A stretch of 64,000 nucleotides of DNA from Vibrio penaeicida (GCF_030689305.1 NZ_JAUYVM010000003.1:62001-126000), one strand, 5' to 3'; counted from the stretch's first letter, positions 52,168 to 61,474 are shown. Notes: a model not told the origin generated them from the letters alone. Numbers and translations: made by a program.

Positions 52168-53391
52168 ATGAAAATAAACCTTAAGAAAACTAGCCAAGCT
52201 GCAACATTGTTCGCGGCGATTGTATTTGGAGCACAAGCGCAAGTTCACCCAGAGGAAGCCTTTGCGGTAACGCCGTTCCAAATACAAAAACTGGACGTTT
52301 CAAGCCTACAGCTTATTGATGATCAGGCTTTTGTATTTAGTCCAGAATTGAATGAAATCGATTGGGATGATTTCTTTGCCCAAAATGCACCGCTACTAGC
52401 AGAGAAAAAAGAAGTCATTATGCATTGGGCAGGCTACGCCAGTATCAGCCCTAAATTAATTCTTAGTTTAATCGAAATGCAGTCTGGGCTTTTGAGCCAA
52501 CCAGATGAAGAAAAGCTGGAAAATCCATTACCGGGTTTAACCAATAAAGTGGGTTTCGATGCTCAAGTAAAAGCCGTCACTTTGCGTTTGAGCCAGCGTT
52601 TTTATGCTTTTGAAGAAGCATTAAACCGAAAAAGAACGGCGTTGCCTCAATACAGCACACCCGCCACCTTGGCTCTTCAAAGTACATTAGGCGAAATACG
52701 CCTTTCCAAGCAGGAGCGATCTCGTCAAGGCGTACAAGCACTGCGCTCTAAAGATCATATGAATCGTTTATTAGATGCGTACTCGCAGGTCTTTTATGGC
52801 GAGTCTTTAATTCGTTCTCAGCAACAAAAGAGTGACGAGCCCGAGTTTTCTGCTCGACGCAATACCTACAATACCTTCACTCTGAGATTCCCTTGGCCAA
52901 GTGGTTCAGTTTGGCGAAGTGGTGGTGCGCATTCCAACACAGGATCGGGTTATCCTTATTCTTCATTAGATTTCAATAATGGCAGCGGTGGATGGGGCAG
53001 CAACACACCTTGGGTTCAAGCGTCTCATGGGGGAACGGTAACGCGCTATTCTCGCTGTAATATTAGGGTAACGCATTCTAGCGGTTACGCTACTAGCTAT
53101 TACCATATGGATAACTTGCAATACAACACTGGCGATCGGATTTCCGCGGGCGATTGGTTAGGGCGTTACGCGAACAATAAATCCACGGCACTTTGTGATG
53201 GAGGGCAATCAACAGGGCCGCACTTGCATTGGTCCTTGTTGCGAAATGGCCGGTTTATTTCACTACAAGACGTTTATATCAGTGGATACCGCGTCGATGT
53301 AGGAAACAGCAATTACGATTCGAATTGCTGGAATTTCTATTTCGAGAAAAATGGATACAGAACATGCGCATGGCGTAACCTGTATCACTGA
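52168..53391 (+). CDS. LasA-like M23 metalloendopeptidase
   Basis: About 407 residues; ATG 52168 after CAGGGA starts a signal peptide (cut near AQAQ). A propeptide of roughly 200 residues precedes an M23 catalytic domain of about 175 residues. Zn ligands fit the His and Asp of GGAHSNTGSGYPYSSLDF and the second His of GPHLHW; SYYHMDN supplies a catalytic His. Four cysteines in the mature part suggest two disulfides. LasA-type enzymes cut glycine-rich peptides, lysing Gram-positive walls or nicking elastin. Confidence 0.9.
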   Translation: MKINLKKTSQAATLFAAIVFGAQAQVHPEEAFAVTPFQIQKLDVSSLQLIDDQAFVFSPELNEIDWDDFFAQNAPLLAEKKEVIMHWAGYASISPKLILSLIEMQSGLLSQPDEEKLENPLPGLTNKVGFDAQVKAVTLRLSQRFYAFEEALNRKRTALPQYSTPATLALQSTLGEIRLSKQERSRQGVQALRSKDHMNRLLDAYSQVFYGESLIRSQQQKSDEPEFSARRNTYNTFTLRFPWPSGSVWRSGGAHSNTGSGYPYSSLDFNNGSGGWGSNTPWVQASHGGTVTRYSRCNIRVTHSSGYATSYYHMDNLQYNTGDRISAGDWLGRYANNKSTALCDGGQSTGPHLHWSLLRNGRFISLQDVYISGYRVDVGNSNYDSNCWNFYFEKNGYRTCAWRNLYH

Positions 53392-53416
53392 TCAATTCTG
53401 AATTGAGAATAAGATG

Positions 53417-53452
53417 TGCCTATACTGTCGGCTTCGGTATAGGCATTTTTTC
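53417..53452 (+). terminator. Terminator of the LasA-like gene
   Basis: TGCCTATAC (53417-53425) and GTATAGGCA (53437-53445) followed by six Ts. Confidence 0.92.
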
Positions 53453-53649
53453 GAAACAAGAAGACCATTTAAGCGAATAGTTCTTAGCTAATTGAAGTGC
53501 ACAGCATCAGAAGCGTGGGGCAATACTTACAAGTCCTTACTCCCAGTACGTGAATGGTCTGTTAGTATCTCGTTTCGAAAAGTGTTATTCGACGTGTGTG
53601 GATTCATAGAGCCGGGTTACGTGGATATAAAATTAAGTAGGGATAAGAA

Positions 53650-54483
53650 GTGAAAAAGCGAGTTTTTAAGTTGCAAGCTTTTGAGTCGAGTGTTTTTGGA
53701 CGGATAGCAACATTAGCGTTCAGCAGTGCTTTAGTGATAAGTAATGCTGTAGTGTTAAGTAGCGCTCTAGCGTTCAGCAGTGCTCACGCGCAAGAAAACA
53801 TTCGGATCTATGCCGCTTCTTCCATGACCAATGCCGTCGAAGAAATCGTAGAGAAATTTGAGAAAAGCCATAATTACAATGTCATCCCTGTTTTCGGCAG
53901 TTCTTCTTCTTTAGCCAGACAGATCCATAGTGGCGCACCCGCTGACGTTTATATTTCGGCCAACAGTAAGTGGGCGGACTACCTAGAATCACAAGGTAAC
54001 ATCAAGAAAGAAAACATCGCCAATCTCGCCAGCAACACCCTCGTTTTAATCTCTTCTCCCGACAAAAATATTCAATTTGATGTCACAAAAGCTAACGAGT
54101 GGGCTCGTTTATTAAAAAATGAAAGAATGGCCATTGCGCAGCCCGATGCTGTCCCAGCTGGTATTTATGCGAAAGAAGCCCTCACCAGCCTTGGCGTATG
54201 GGACAGCGTAAAGAAAAGAACGGCCCATATGAAAAATGTGAGAGCGACGTTAGCGTTTGTGGATGTGGGTGAGTCGCCTTTAGGGATTGTGTATAAAACG
54301 GATGCGATTGCGTCTGGAAAAGTGAACATCTCCCATGAATTTGACGCAGCTTTACATTCAAACATCACTTACCCATTAGTGAATGTGAGCGAAACCGATT
54401 CTGCCGCCGTGCTTACGGAGTACTTAAAAAGTGAGACCGCTCAAGGGATATTAAAGAAGCATGGTTTCAAAGTAATAAAGTAA
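53650..54483 (+). CDS. modA: Molybdate-type ABC binding protein (ModA), orphan
   Basis: 277 residues from a GTG start behind AGGGATAAG. The mature part reads IYAASSMTNAVEEI, VFGSSSSLARQIHSGAPADVYISA and QPDAVPAGIYAKEAL, the usual ModA oxyanion-site segments. The N-terminal region before the mature protein is unusually long and made of four six-residue repeats (LAFSSA, LVISNA, VVLSSA, LAFSSA). No modB or modC follows, so the permease must be elsewhere. The 3' end runs into an octamer repeat. Confidence 0.88.
   Translation: MKKRVFKLQAFESSVFGRIATLAFSSALVISNAVVLSSALAFSSAHAQENIRIYAASSMTNAVEEIVEKFEKSHNYNVIPVFGSSSSLARQIHSGAPADVYISANSKWADYLESQGNIKKENIANLASNTLVLISSPDKNIQFDVTKANEWARLLKNERMAIAQPDAVPAGIYAKEALTSLGVWDSVKKRTAHMKNVRATLAFVDVGESPLGIVYKTDAIASGKVNISHEFDAALHSNITYPLVNVSETDSAAVLTEYLKSETAQGILKKHGFKVIK
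53713..53784 (+). repeat. Four 18-bp tandem repeats inside the modA signal sequence
   Basis: Units 53713-53730, 53731-53748, 53749-53766 and 53767-53784 follow YTAGYGTTMAGYARYGCT. Units 1 and 4 differ at one base. Each encodes six residues of the signal peptide core. Confidence 0.85.
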
Positions 54484-54508
54484 TAAAGTAATAAAGTAAT
54501 AAAGTAAA
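54469..54508. repeat. 8-bp tandem repeat AAAGTAAT x5
   Basis: Five octamers (the last imperfect) cover the last codons and stop of modA. Loss or gain of units would not move the stop, because TAA recurs in each unit. Confidence 0.85.
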
Positions 54509-54560
54509 AGAAATCACGATATTTAAAGGCTCCACGTGTATGGTACGACGGAGCCATCCA

Positions 54561-55358
54561 TTAAAACGGATGCACTTCATTCTCTAGGTCGAGTGATATG
54601 AATGAGCTGCGAAACCCATTATCCCAATCATGCACCATGTATCCCCCCGTGGATTTGACGAACCCCACCTGCGCATTTTCTCTATAGTCGGTTAAAAACG
54701 TGCTTGCGATTGCGGGGCTGGAGATAACCGTCGACCCTCCGATATCACAGACAATACTGTTGTGTAGATGACCACAGATAATACGAACATCCTGACTTGC
54801 TTGCTCAATTACTCGTGCAAAGCTTTCTGAGTTGTTAAGCCGAATATTGTCCATGAATGGAATACCAGACATAAAGGGCGGGTGGTGCAAGGCGACCAGA
54901 GCGGGTTTGTCTGGCTGACTATTCAGTGCATCACTCAAAAACGAGAGCGTATCTTGCGTTAATTCGCCTTCGCCCTTATTGGGGATCGTACTGTCTAGCC
55001 CTATTATCATGAAGTCGTCCAACGGCTGAACCCAGTTGATTTCACCCGATTGAGACATGTACTGATGTTGGTGAAAACACTGCCTTAAGGGTTCGCGCTT
55101 ATCGTGATTGCCCGGAATCAAAAAGTAGGGAAGCTGCAACTGGTCAATGATGGATTTGAATACTTCATAGCTGCTGAGATCGCCTTTGTCGGAGATGTCT
55201 CCTGTTACGATCACGGCGTCTATTTCGCCCAACATAGGCAAGTCGCTCTGAATCTTTTTTACGGCGTTCTCAAATATCTGATGGGTATTCAGCACATCGG
55301 ACACTGTACTCGGTCGAGCGGCAAGGTGTACATCCGTGATTTGGAGGATTCGTGACAT
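54561..55358 (-). CDS. Class III cyclic-nucleotide/glycerophosphodiester phosphodiesterase (GpdQ-like)
   Basis: About 265 residues. Binuclear metallophosphoesterase motifs in order: ITDVHL, VTGDISDKG, PGNHD, HHPPF and CGHLH. The GpdQ/CpdA class hydrolyses phosphodiesters such as glycerophosphodiesters or cAMP. ATG 55358 is preferred (MSRILQITDVHL); the open frame extends to 55406 into ugpE. As last gene of a Ugp-like operon, its likely role is to split imported glycerophosphodiesters into glycerol-3-phosphate and an alcohol. Confidence 0.87.
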   Translation of the reverse strand: MSRILQITDVHLAARPSTVSDVLNTHQIFENAVKKIQSDLPMLGEIDAVIVTGDISDKGDLSSYEVFKSIIDQLQLPYFLIPGNHDKREPLRQCFHQHQYMSQSGEINWVQPLDDFMIIGLDSTIPNKGEGELTQDTLSFLSDALNSQPDKPALVALHHPPFMSGIPFMDNIRLNNSESFARVIEQASQDVRIICGHLHNSIVCDIGGSTVISSPAIASTFLTDYRENAQVGFVKSTGGYMVHDWDNGFRSSFISLDLENEVHPF

Positions 55359-55371
55359 AGGAGTGATTCCT

Positions 55372-56223
55372 TTATTTAATCCCAGCACGCAGGAATGCTT
55401 GAACAAACTGGCGTTGGAAGATCAAGAATGCGACAAGTAACGGCGCAATAGACATCATGGTCGCCGCTGAGATAACCGAAATATCCACCCCATTTTCAGG
55501 CGCACCGAATATCGATAACCCAACGGTTAGAGGTCGAGTATCATCGGAATTGGTGACGATAAGTGGCCACAAGAAATTGTTCCAATGCGTCGAAACCGAT
55601 ACGAGTGCGTATGCCAAGTAAGTGGGTTTGGCTAAAGGCACGTAAACCTTCATCAGAATGCCAAAAGTAGAGCACCCCTCGACGCTTGCAGCTTCATGCA
55701 ATTCTACTGGTACAGACTTGAACGACTGGCGCATCAAAAATATACCGAATGCACTGGCCATATAAGGCATACCGACACCCAAGATCGTATCAAACAACCC
55801 GAGTTTCGATGTAATGGCGTAGTTTTCGACAATCAAGACTTCAGGAAGAATAAACAACTGAAGCAAGACCAAAATAAAAACAAAATCTTTGCCCGGAAAA
55901 GAGATCTGCGCAAATGCAAACCCCGCCAAGGTGGTAATGATAAATTGCCCAATCAATACGATGGTCACCAGACAAAAGGTATTGATGAAGTACTGTATCC
56001 AAGGTGCGCCTTCCCAAGCGAACCGGAAATTTTCCAGTGTCCAACTTGAAAACAGGTTGAAATTTACGGCATCGGACGTGGTATGAAATGCCGCAAAAAA
56101 AGCGAACAACAAAGGCGATATCCATACAATGGCCAGAAGAATCGCACCAAACGAGTCGAGAAAATCCGCCATTTTGTCTGTAAAAAGGCGTTTAGGGACG
56201 AATGCTGGAGAATGCGTGCTCAT
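55372..56223 (-). CDS. ugpE: Glycerol-3-phosphate-type ABC permease (UgpE-like)
   Basis: 283 residues, six helices, with the MalG-type EAA loop LHEAASVEGCSTFGILMKVYVPLAKPTY. Start overlaps the stop of the ugpA-like gene (ATGA), showing coupling. It forms the membrane channel with the 56220-57134 permease. The Ugp name rests on gene context as much as on sequence. Confidence 0.8.
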   Translation of the reverse strand: MSTHSPAFVPKRLFTDKMADFLDSFGAILLAIVWISPLLFAFFAAFHTTSDAVNFNLFSSWTLENFRFAWEGAPWIQYFINTFCLVTIVLIGQFIITTLAGFAFAQISFPGKDFVFILVLLQLFILPEVLIVENYAITSKLGLFDTILGVGMPYMASAFGIFLMRQSFKSVPVELHEAASVEGCSTFGILMKVYVPLAKPTYLAYALVSVSTHWNNFLWPLIVTNSDDTRPLTVGLSIFGAPENGVDISVISAATMMSIAPLLVAFLIFQRQFVQAFLRAGIK

Positions 56224-57134
56224 TGATAGTGTGTCCTTCTATCGAGATACAGAAATTGCACCGCAGCCGCGATACCCAAAACAATCAACACCATAACGGT
56301 CAGTGCCGCCGCGTGAGGTGCATCGAAGAAGGCAAACGCCATTTCCCAGATGTAGTAAAGAATCAGCTTGGAGGCGTCAGACGGCCCCCCTTTGGTGAGA
56401 ATAAACAGATGATCAATGAGCTTGACGGAGTTGATCATGGCATTCACCACAATGAACAGCGTCGTTGGCATGAGAAGAGGTAACACAATACGCCTGGTGT
56501 ATGTCCAGCGGCTGGTGCCCTCTATGTCGGCAGCTTCTTTATAATCCGTCGGAATGGTTTGAAGCGCTGCTAGATAGAAAATCATGAAAAATCCGGCTTC
56601 TTTCCAGATAGTCACAATAACGACCGCCCAAAGTGCGGTGTCTGGCCGACCTAACCAGTTTACTGAATCAAAACCAAACCACGCTCCAATTTGGTCCAAA
56701 ATCCCCAAGTGTGGTGTGTAAAAGAATAGCCATAAGTTCGCTGCAGCAATCATTGGCAAAACGGTTGGCGTGAAATAAGCCGTCCGAATAAAGCCCGTTG
56801 CTGACATTTTTGAATTTGCCCATAGCGCCATTATTAAAGCGATAATGATGGACGCAGGAATGGTTACACCTGCGTAAAAGAGGTTGTTCTTAACCACAAT
56901 CCAAAACGTTGGGTCGTTAAACAGATCGACATAGTTTTCTAAGCCAGAAAACTCAGACGGCTTTCGACGGGTTCCTTTGGAAAACAAGCTGGACCAAAAT
57001 GTCGCTATAGAAGGATAAAAAGCAAACAGCGATAGCAAAATGGCGGCAGGCGTCAGCAAAAACCACCCATAAAGGTGCTGCCTACGTTTTTCCATTGCGG
57101 CGTATTGATTCATAGAGTGATCTGCATAGTTCAT
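56220..57134 (-). CDS. ugpA: Glycerol-3-phosphate-type ABC permease (UgpA-like)
   Basis: 304 residues, six helices, EAA loop YKEAADIEGTSRWTYTRRIVLPLLMPT. The segment LLTPAAILLSLFAFYPSIATFWSSLF is typical of MalF/UgpA-type permeases. Preceded by a long hairpin after ugpB and coupled to the next permease gene. Confidence 0.82.
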   Translation of the reverse strand: MNYADHSMNQYAAMEKRRQHLYGWFLLTPAAILLSLFAFYPSIATFWSSLFSKGTRRKPSEFSGLENYVDLFNDPTFWIVVKNNLFYAGVTIPASIIIALIMALWANSKMSATGFIRTAYFTPTVLPMIAAANLWLFFYTPHLGILDQIGAWFGFDSVNWLGRPDTALWAVVIVTIWKEAGFFMIFYLAALQTIPTDYKEAADIEGTSRWTYTRRIVLPLLMPTTLFIVVNAMINSVKLIDHLFILTKGGPSDASKLILYYIWEMAFAFFDAPHAAALTVMVLIVLGIAAAVQFLYLDRRTHYQ

Positions 57135-57206
57135 TACGAATGCGCTCGTTTAGGTCGTACTTCTTGTATGCCTGGCGGAGCGACACTCAGTTATAGTGAT
57201 GCGGAG

Positions 57207-57237
57207 TAAGCACCAGCCAACACATTGCTGGTGCTTA
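57207..57237 (-). terminator. Intercistronic hairpin after ugpB
   Basis: TAAGCACCAGC (57207-57217) and GCTGGTGCTTA (57227-57237), eleven perfect pairs. Between the binding-protein and permease genes, it should favour higher binding-protein expression, as in the pst operon. Confidence 0.75.
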
Positions 57238-57274
57238 TACCCAAACTCGTATCTTGAGGTTGTTTGAGTATTCA
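57236..57274. repeat. CCCAAG/CTTGAGG interspersed repeat, copy 4
   Basis: TATACCCAAACTCGTATCTT followed by GAGGTTGTTTGAGTATTC. It lies next to the ugpB hairpin, inside the operon. Confidence 0.6.
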
Positions 57275-57310
57275 ACCATTTACGAGAGTTTCTGTTAGCT
57301 ATCGCGATTA

Positions 57311-58576
57311 CTAGCGATATTGTTTCAGGAGTCTGTTGGCAGATTTTTGTGCCTGCTCCAATGCCGCTTCTGGTGTTTTGGTTCCCGTAAGCGCAGATTG
57401 AATCGCATTGTTTAACCCTTCACGAACACGAGCCGTTTCATACGTCGAAAACTCGGCAACCGCATGTTCTAATTGATTACGTGCAACCAAAGCTGGTGGG
57501 AAAGAAACCGCGTACTTTTTCAATGATTCCGTTTCATACGCACTTTTTGATACGCCCATATAGCCTGTCGAGATAGACCAATGCGCCGCTTGTTCTGGGG
57601 CTGTCATGAATTTGATCAGTTTTAGAGAAGCCGCTTTTTCTTCATCCGTTGTGTCTTTAAAGATGTAGAAATTCCCGCCCCCAGTAGGAGAACCTAAACG
57701 TTCATTCCCCGGCAGCATGGCCACGCCAAAATCAAAGGATGCTGATTTCTTCACCGCAGACAAGTTGCCCGTCGAGTGCCACATCATGGCTGTTTTTCCT
57801 TCAAGGAATGCCTGACGTAACGTGCCCCATTCCACTGTGCCCTCAGGCATGATTTTGTGTTCTTCAGACAGCGATTTCCAAAACTTGAGCGTTTCTACAA
57901 CAGATGGATCATCGAAGTAGGTTTCTAACCCGTCGTCCGACATTAACTTTTTACCGTTCTGAATCGCGAGGGCTTGGAACATCCAGTATGGATAACCCGT
58001 TGATGGAATCATCAACCCAAAGGTGTCATCGTTGGTGAGAGCCTTCCCCATTTTGACCAGCTCTTCCCATGATGTTGGTGGCTTTTCAGGATCCAACCCA
58101 GCTTTGCGGAACATGTCTTTGTTGTAGTACGCCACAATGGTGGAACGCTGAAATGGGATGCCCCATGTTTGTCCTTCAGCTTGGCCGTTTTCCATCAGCG
58201 CTGGATAAAAGTCGTTTAACCATGCTTGATCTTCTTTGTCGTTCATAATGTCGTCAAAAGGCGTGATCAAGTCTTGATCAAGTAAGTCATACACATCGAT
58301 TGAAAACATCACAGCTAATTGAGCCGGTTCACCCGAGTTTAAGGCAGAAAGTGCTCGCACTCGCGTGTCATCGTAGTTACCGGAGTAGATCGCATTCACT
58401 TTGATATCCGGATTTTCAGCTTCGAAATCCGTTACCATCTTATCCACTACTTTGGTTAACGGCCCCCCGACCGCTATCGGGTAGTACATGTTTAACTCAG
58501 TTTCGGCTAGGACTGACTGACTCGTACCAGCGACCATGCCAGTTAAAACCCATCCCAGGACTGTAGAGAACTTCAT
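57311..58576 (-). CDS. ugpB: Glycerol-3-phosphate-type ABC binding protein (UgpB-like)
   Basis: 421 residues, signal peptide ending at VLA (about residue 24), then a family 1 solute-binding protein: INAIYSGNYDDTRVRALSAL-type N-lobe, TSWEELVKMGKALTNDD, and GGGNFYIFKDTTDEEKAASLKLIKFM. These match UgpB-like proteins that bind glycerol-3-phosphate or glycerophosphocholine. It is third in the minus-strand operon, after DeoR and the ATPase. Confidence 0.85.
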   Translation of the reverse strand: MKFSTVLGWVLTGMVAGTSQSVLAETELNMYYPIAVGGPLTKVVDKMVTDFEAENPDIKVNAIYSGNYDDTRVRALSALNSGEPAQLAVMFSIDVYDLLDQDLITPFDDIMNDKEDQAWLNDFYPALMENGQAEGQTWGIPFQRSTIVAYYNKDMFRKAGLDPEKPPTSWEELVKMGKALTNDDTFGLMIPSTGYPYWMFQALAIQNGKKLMSDDGLETYFDDPSVVETLKFWKSLSEEHKIMPEGTVEWGTLRQAFLEGKTAMMWHSTGNLSAVKKSASFDFGVAMLPGNERLGSPTGGGNFYIFKDTTDEEKAASLKLIKFMTAPEQAAHWSISTGYMGVSKSAYETESLKKYAVSFPPALVARNQLEHAVAEFSTYETARVREGLNNAIQSALTGTKTPEAALEQAQKSANRLLKQYR

Positions 58577-58651
58577 AGTTTCACCATTGGTTTATTAGCT
58601 GCTTACAGCAAGCGTTAACACAGCTTCAGCATACTTAGCTGAGGCCGATAT

Positions 58652-59707
58652 TTACTGAGCCGATGCCTTGTCGGACATTCGGTCCCCATTACTATCAAAT
58701 AGGTGGAGCGCACTATCTTCGAATGAGATATTCACGGTGCTTCCTTCTTTTAGCGAGGTATGCCCGTCCAACTTAACCACCAACCCTTTGGCTTCTGGGT
58801 GGTTTAAACTAATGTGGGTTTCAACGCCAAGATATTCGCATTCCGAGACAGAACAAGTTAGGTGGTTATGGTTACTGCTCACAGAATCTTGTTCTATGTC
58901 AGAAATGCGTATGTTTTCTGTCCGTATCCCCACTGTGTGGGCATGTTCAAAGCCCTTTAATGCGGATGCAGAAATCAATGCCATTGGCGGAGCGCCGACA
59001 AACTCTGCTGCAAACGTATTCTGGGGTTCGTTATACAATTCTTGAGGGGTACCCGATTGCATGATTCGCCCGTCTTTCATCAGTATGATGATGTCGGCCA
59101 TGCTCATGGCTTCGGTTTGGTCGTGAGTAACGTAAACCACGGTCATTCCCAGCTTTCGTTGCAGCTTTTTAATGTCTCTACGAACCGAGTTTCTAAGCTT
59201 TGCATCCAAATTAGACAGCGGCTCGTCCATTAAACAGAGTGGCTGACCTGCCACAATCGCTCTGGCTAGTGCGACTCGCTGGCGTTGTCCGCCAGACAAT
59301 TCCCCTGGTTTTCTTTGCTCGTAGCCAATCAGCCCCGTGATGTCTAACGCGTTATTCAGCTTTTCTTCGCGCTCCTGCTTGGGCACTTTGCGCACTTTCA
59401 TCCCAAACATGACGTTTTCTGCCACAGAAAGATGAGGAAAGAGGGCATAAGATTGGAAAACCATCGACAAATTTCGAGAAGCAGGGGCGAGTTCTGTCAC
59501 GTCCCGTGAATCGATAACGATGTGACCGATATCGGGTGTTTCTAACCCCGCAAGCAAACGCAATGTGGTGGACTTACCACAGCCCGATGGGCCAAGAAGG
59601 GCGACAAAAGATCCTTCCGGAATTTTGAACGAGATACCTTCAACGCCAAGTTGACCGTTCCATCGCTTGCCAATGTTGTCGAATTCAACAAAAGGTTGTT
59701 CGCTCAT
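58652..59707 (-). CDS. ugpC: ABC transporter ATPase (UgpC-like)
   Basis: 351 residues. Walker [11 protein letters not shown]-loop VFQSYALFPHLSVAENV, signature LSGGQRQRV, Walker B LCLMDEPLSNLD, switch His THDQTEAM, and a C-terminal MalK/UgpC-type OB domain (VGIRTENIRI). It powers the UgpBAE importer. The start overlaps the DeoR stop (ATGA), an unusual regulator-first operon order. Confidence 0.9.
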   Translation of the reverse strand: MSEQPFVEFDNIGKRWNGQLGVEGISFKIPEGSFVALLGPSGCGKSTTLRLLAGLETPDIGHIVIDSRDVTELAPASRNLSMVFQSYALFPHLSVAENVMFGMKVRKVPKQEREEKLNNALDITGLIGYEQRKPGELSGGQRQRVALARAIVAGQPLCLMDEPLSNLDAKLRNSVRRDIKKLQRKLGMTVVYVTHDQTEAMSMADIIILMKDGRIMQSGTPQELYNEPQNTFAAEFVGAPPMALISASALKGFEHAHTVGIRTENIRISDIEQDSVSSNHNHLTCSVSECEYLGVETHISLNHPEAKGLVVKLDGHTSLKEGSTVNISFEDSALHLFDSNGDRMSDKASAQ

Positions 59708-60498
59708 GACATGCCTCCCACTAGCTTAAGACGGTCGCCCACACGCTCACTGATTGCAGACACATCTTCATTTGGATGTTGATTCATTATGATTTGGTCG
59801 ACATCAAAAATACTGCCGCCGACAGCAGGGGCGATTCTGCTGAGTTTGGTACTGTCCATCACCAAAATAGACGTTTTACAATGCGTTCGAATGGCTTCCC
59901 TTACACGTACTTCGGATGCGTGGAAATCCAACATTCCCCCATCTTCCGATACACCAGCGACACCAAAAATGCCAAACTCCGCTCGATAGGAGTTGAAGAA
60001 TGTAAGGACGTCGTCACCCAAAATGTCTCGGTCAGGGAGGCGTAATTCCCCACCCGGAAGAATCACGCGATTGGTTAACTCGCTGCTCAGTGCCATTGCC
60101 GCATTTAAGTTATTGGTCATTACCGTTAAGCCGGTTTTATCGTGCAGTGCTTCGGCGACCATAGCTGGTGTAGAACCGATGGAAATAAAAAGCGTAGAAC
60201 CATTTGGGATCATGTCTGCCGCTGCCATAGCAATTGCTCTCTTTTCGCTATGGTTTGTTATGGCTCTTTGATCGTAAGGCGTGTTAAGAGGTTGCTCGAA
60301 ACGCTCCACGCCACCATGTCGCCTACGGAGGCGATTGTCGTTACACAGGTGGTTGATGTCTCGTCGAATGGTTTGAGCAGATACGCCCAACACCTCTACC
60401 AAAGTTTCAACAGAAACATTCCCTTCCTGCTGAGTCATTTCAATGATGAGTTCGCGCCGGATATCGGTTTTCTTCGTGATTTTTGGGTCGTGATTCAT
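59704..60498 (-). CDS. DeoR-family (GlpR-like) regulator of the ugp-type operon
   Basis: 264 residues. N-terminal HTH (VSVETLVEVLGVSAQTIRRDINHL), then the DeoR C-terminal sugar-phosphate-binding domain with RRRHGG, FISIGSTPAMVAEAL and ILPGGELR. DeoR proteins are usually repressors released by a phosphorylated sugar or glycerol-3-phosphate. First gene of the operon, so probably autoregulated through sites in the 298-bp gap upstream. Confidence 0.88.
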   Translation of the reverse strand: MNHDPKITKKTDIRRELIIEMTQQEGNVSVETLVEVLGVSAQTIRRDINHLCNDNRLRRRHGGVERFEQPLNTPYDQRAITNHSEKRAIAMAAADMIPNGSTLFISIGSTPAMVAEALHDKTGLTVMTNNLNAAMALSSELTNRVILPGGELRLPDRDILGDDVLTFFNSYRAEFGIFGVAGVSEDGGMLDFHASEVRVREAIRTHCKTSILVMDSTKLSRIAPAVGGSIFDVDQIIMNQHPNEDVSAISERVGDRLKLVGGMS

Positions 60499-60796
60499 AT
60501 TTGTTCATATCTCCACTTTCGTTTGAATATAATGATAGATTTAACATTTATCCAAAAGATAATGAGTATTCGAGCGTTTTATTGTTCATTTATTGATCAA
60601 ACGCTCAATAATGGGTAAGTTAAAGGAAATGACATCAGGTGTTCATAACAACGTCACGAATAATAGGATCATTTGGTTAAGAGGGAATAGCAGTTTAATG
60701 TGTTTAACTGGCTGTTATTTAAGAGTAACTTAGGCTTTGTTTTTTGAGTGGACAACAGACTCAGTCCGCATTTAATCATTTACAAAAGGGAAAGGA
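60499..60796. other. Divergent gap, DeoR regulator/histidine phosphatase
   Basis: 298 bp with no gene. It carries the operator-like repeat at 60572-60606 and the promoters of both flanking genes. Confidence 0.5.
60572..60606. promoter_or_regulatory. Inverted repeat upstream of the DeoR gene
   Basis: GAGCGTTT (60572-60579) and AAACGCTC (60599-60606) flank TATTGTTCATTTATTGATC. A candidate operator for the DeoR-family repressor. Confidence 0.5.
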
Positions 60797-61390
60797 ATGC
60801 TCGAATTTAGAAATACATACCTTTTGATGCGTCACGGAGAAAGTGAAGCCAATGTTGCAGGTATTGTGGTCAGTGACCCAGCCATCGGTTGCGTTCAGTA
60901 TGGTTTAACGCAAACTGGCAAGCAGCAAGCCATCACTTCTGCCAACGCCTATTCAGGCGAACCCATTACGCTGGTGGTGCATTCCGACTTTAAACGCACG
61001 GTTGAAACTGCTGAAACGGTAAAAAGTACACTCGGTATTGCGAGTTCGAAAGTCGATGTTCGGTTACGGGAACGCTTTTTTGGTACGTGGGAAGGTAAAA
61101 GCTCAGACACCTACGAAAAGGTATGGGCAAAAGATGGAGAGTCTTCAACACAGACCGACAACGATGTTGAAAGTGCTCAAAGCGTCTGCGACCGAGCATG
61201 GAGCCTTCTACTGGAATTGGAAGAATCTCATCAAGGCGCGGTTATATTGCTGGTGTCGCACGGAGATACGCTCCAAATTTTAAGTACAGTATTCAACAAC
61301 TCGGTACCAGGGCAGCACCGAACATTGCCTCACCATGAAACCGGACAAATCAAGCAGATTGCCTCTGTAGGCGATAGACTTTGTAGATAA
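60797..61390 (+). CDS. Histidine-phosphatase-superfamily protein
   Basis: 197 residues with the branch 1 catalytic motif LMRHGESEAN, an Arg/Glu in RLRERFFGTWEG, and LVSHGDT near the C-terminus. Such proteins dephosphorylate sugars, alpha-ribazole phosphate or proteins; there is no cobalamin gene nearby. GGGAAAGGA lies upstream. It diverges from the ugp-type operon and may act on a phosphorylated product of it, though this is only positional. Confidence 0.82.
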   Translation: MLEFRNTYLLMRHGESEANVAGIVVSDPAIGCVQYGLTQTGKQQAITSANAYSGEPITLVVHSDFKRTVETAETVKSTLGIASSKVDVRLRERFFGTWEGKSSDTYEKVWAKDGESSTQTDNDVESAQSVCDRAWSLLLELEESHQGAVILLVSHGDTLQILSTVFNNSVPGQHRTLPHHETGQIKQIASVGDRLCR

Positions 61391-61474
61391 TAGCCTCTGT
61401 AGATTGTTGCCTCAGTAAAAGCGAGCCTCTGTTTTCGGTTTGAAGATGCGACTAAAACAAAACCGGTGTTGGTT

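Noticed and set aside
54469..54508. Octamer repeat at the end of modA as a phase-variation switch
   Set aside because: A TAA stop recurs in every unit, so changes in unit number barely alter the protein.
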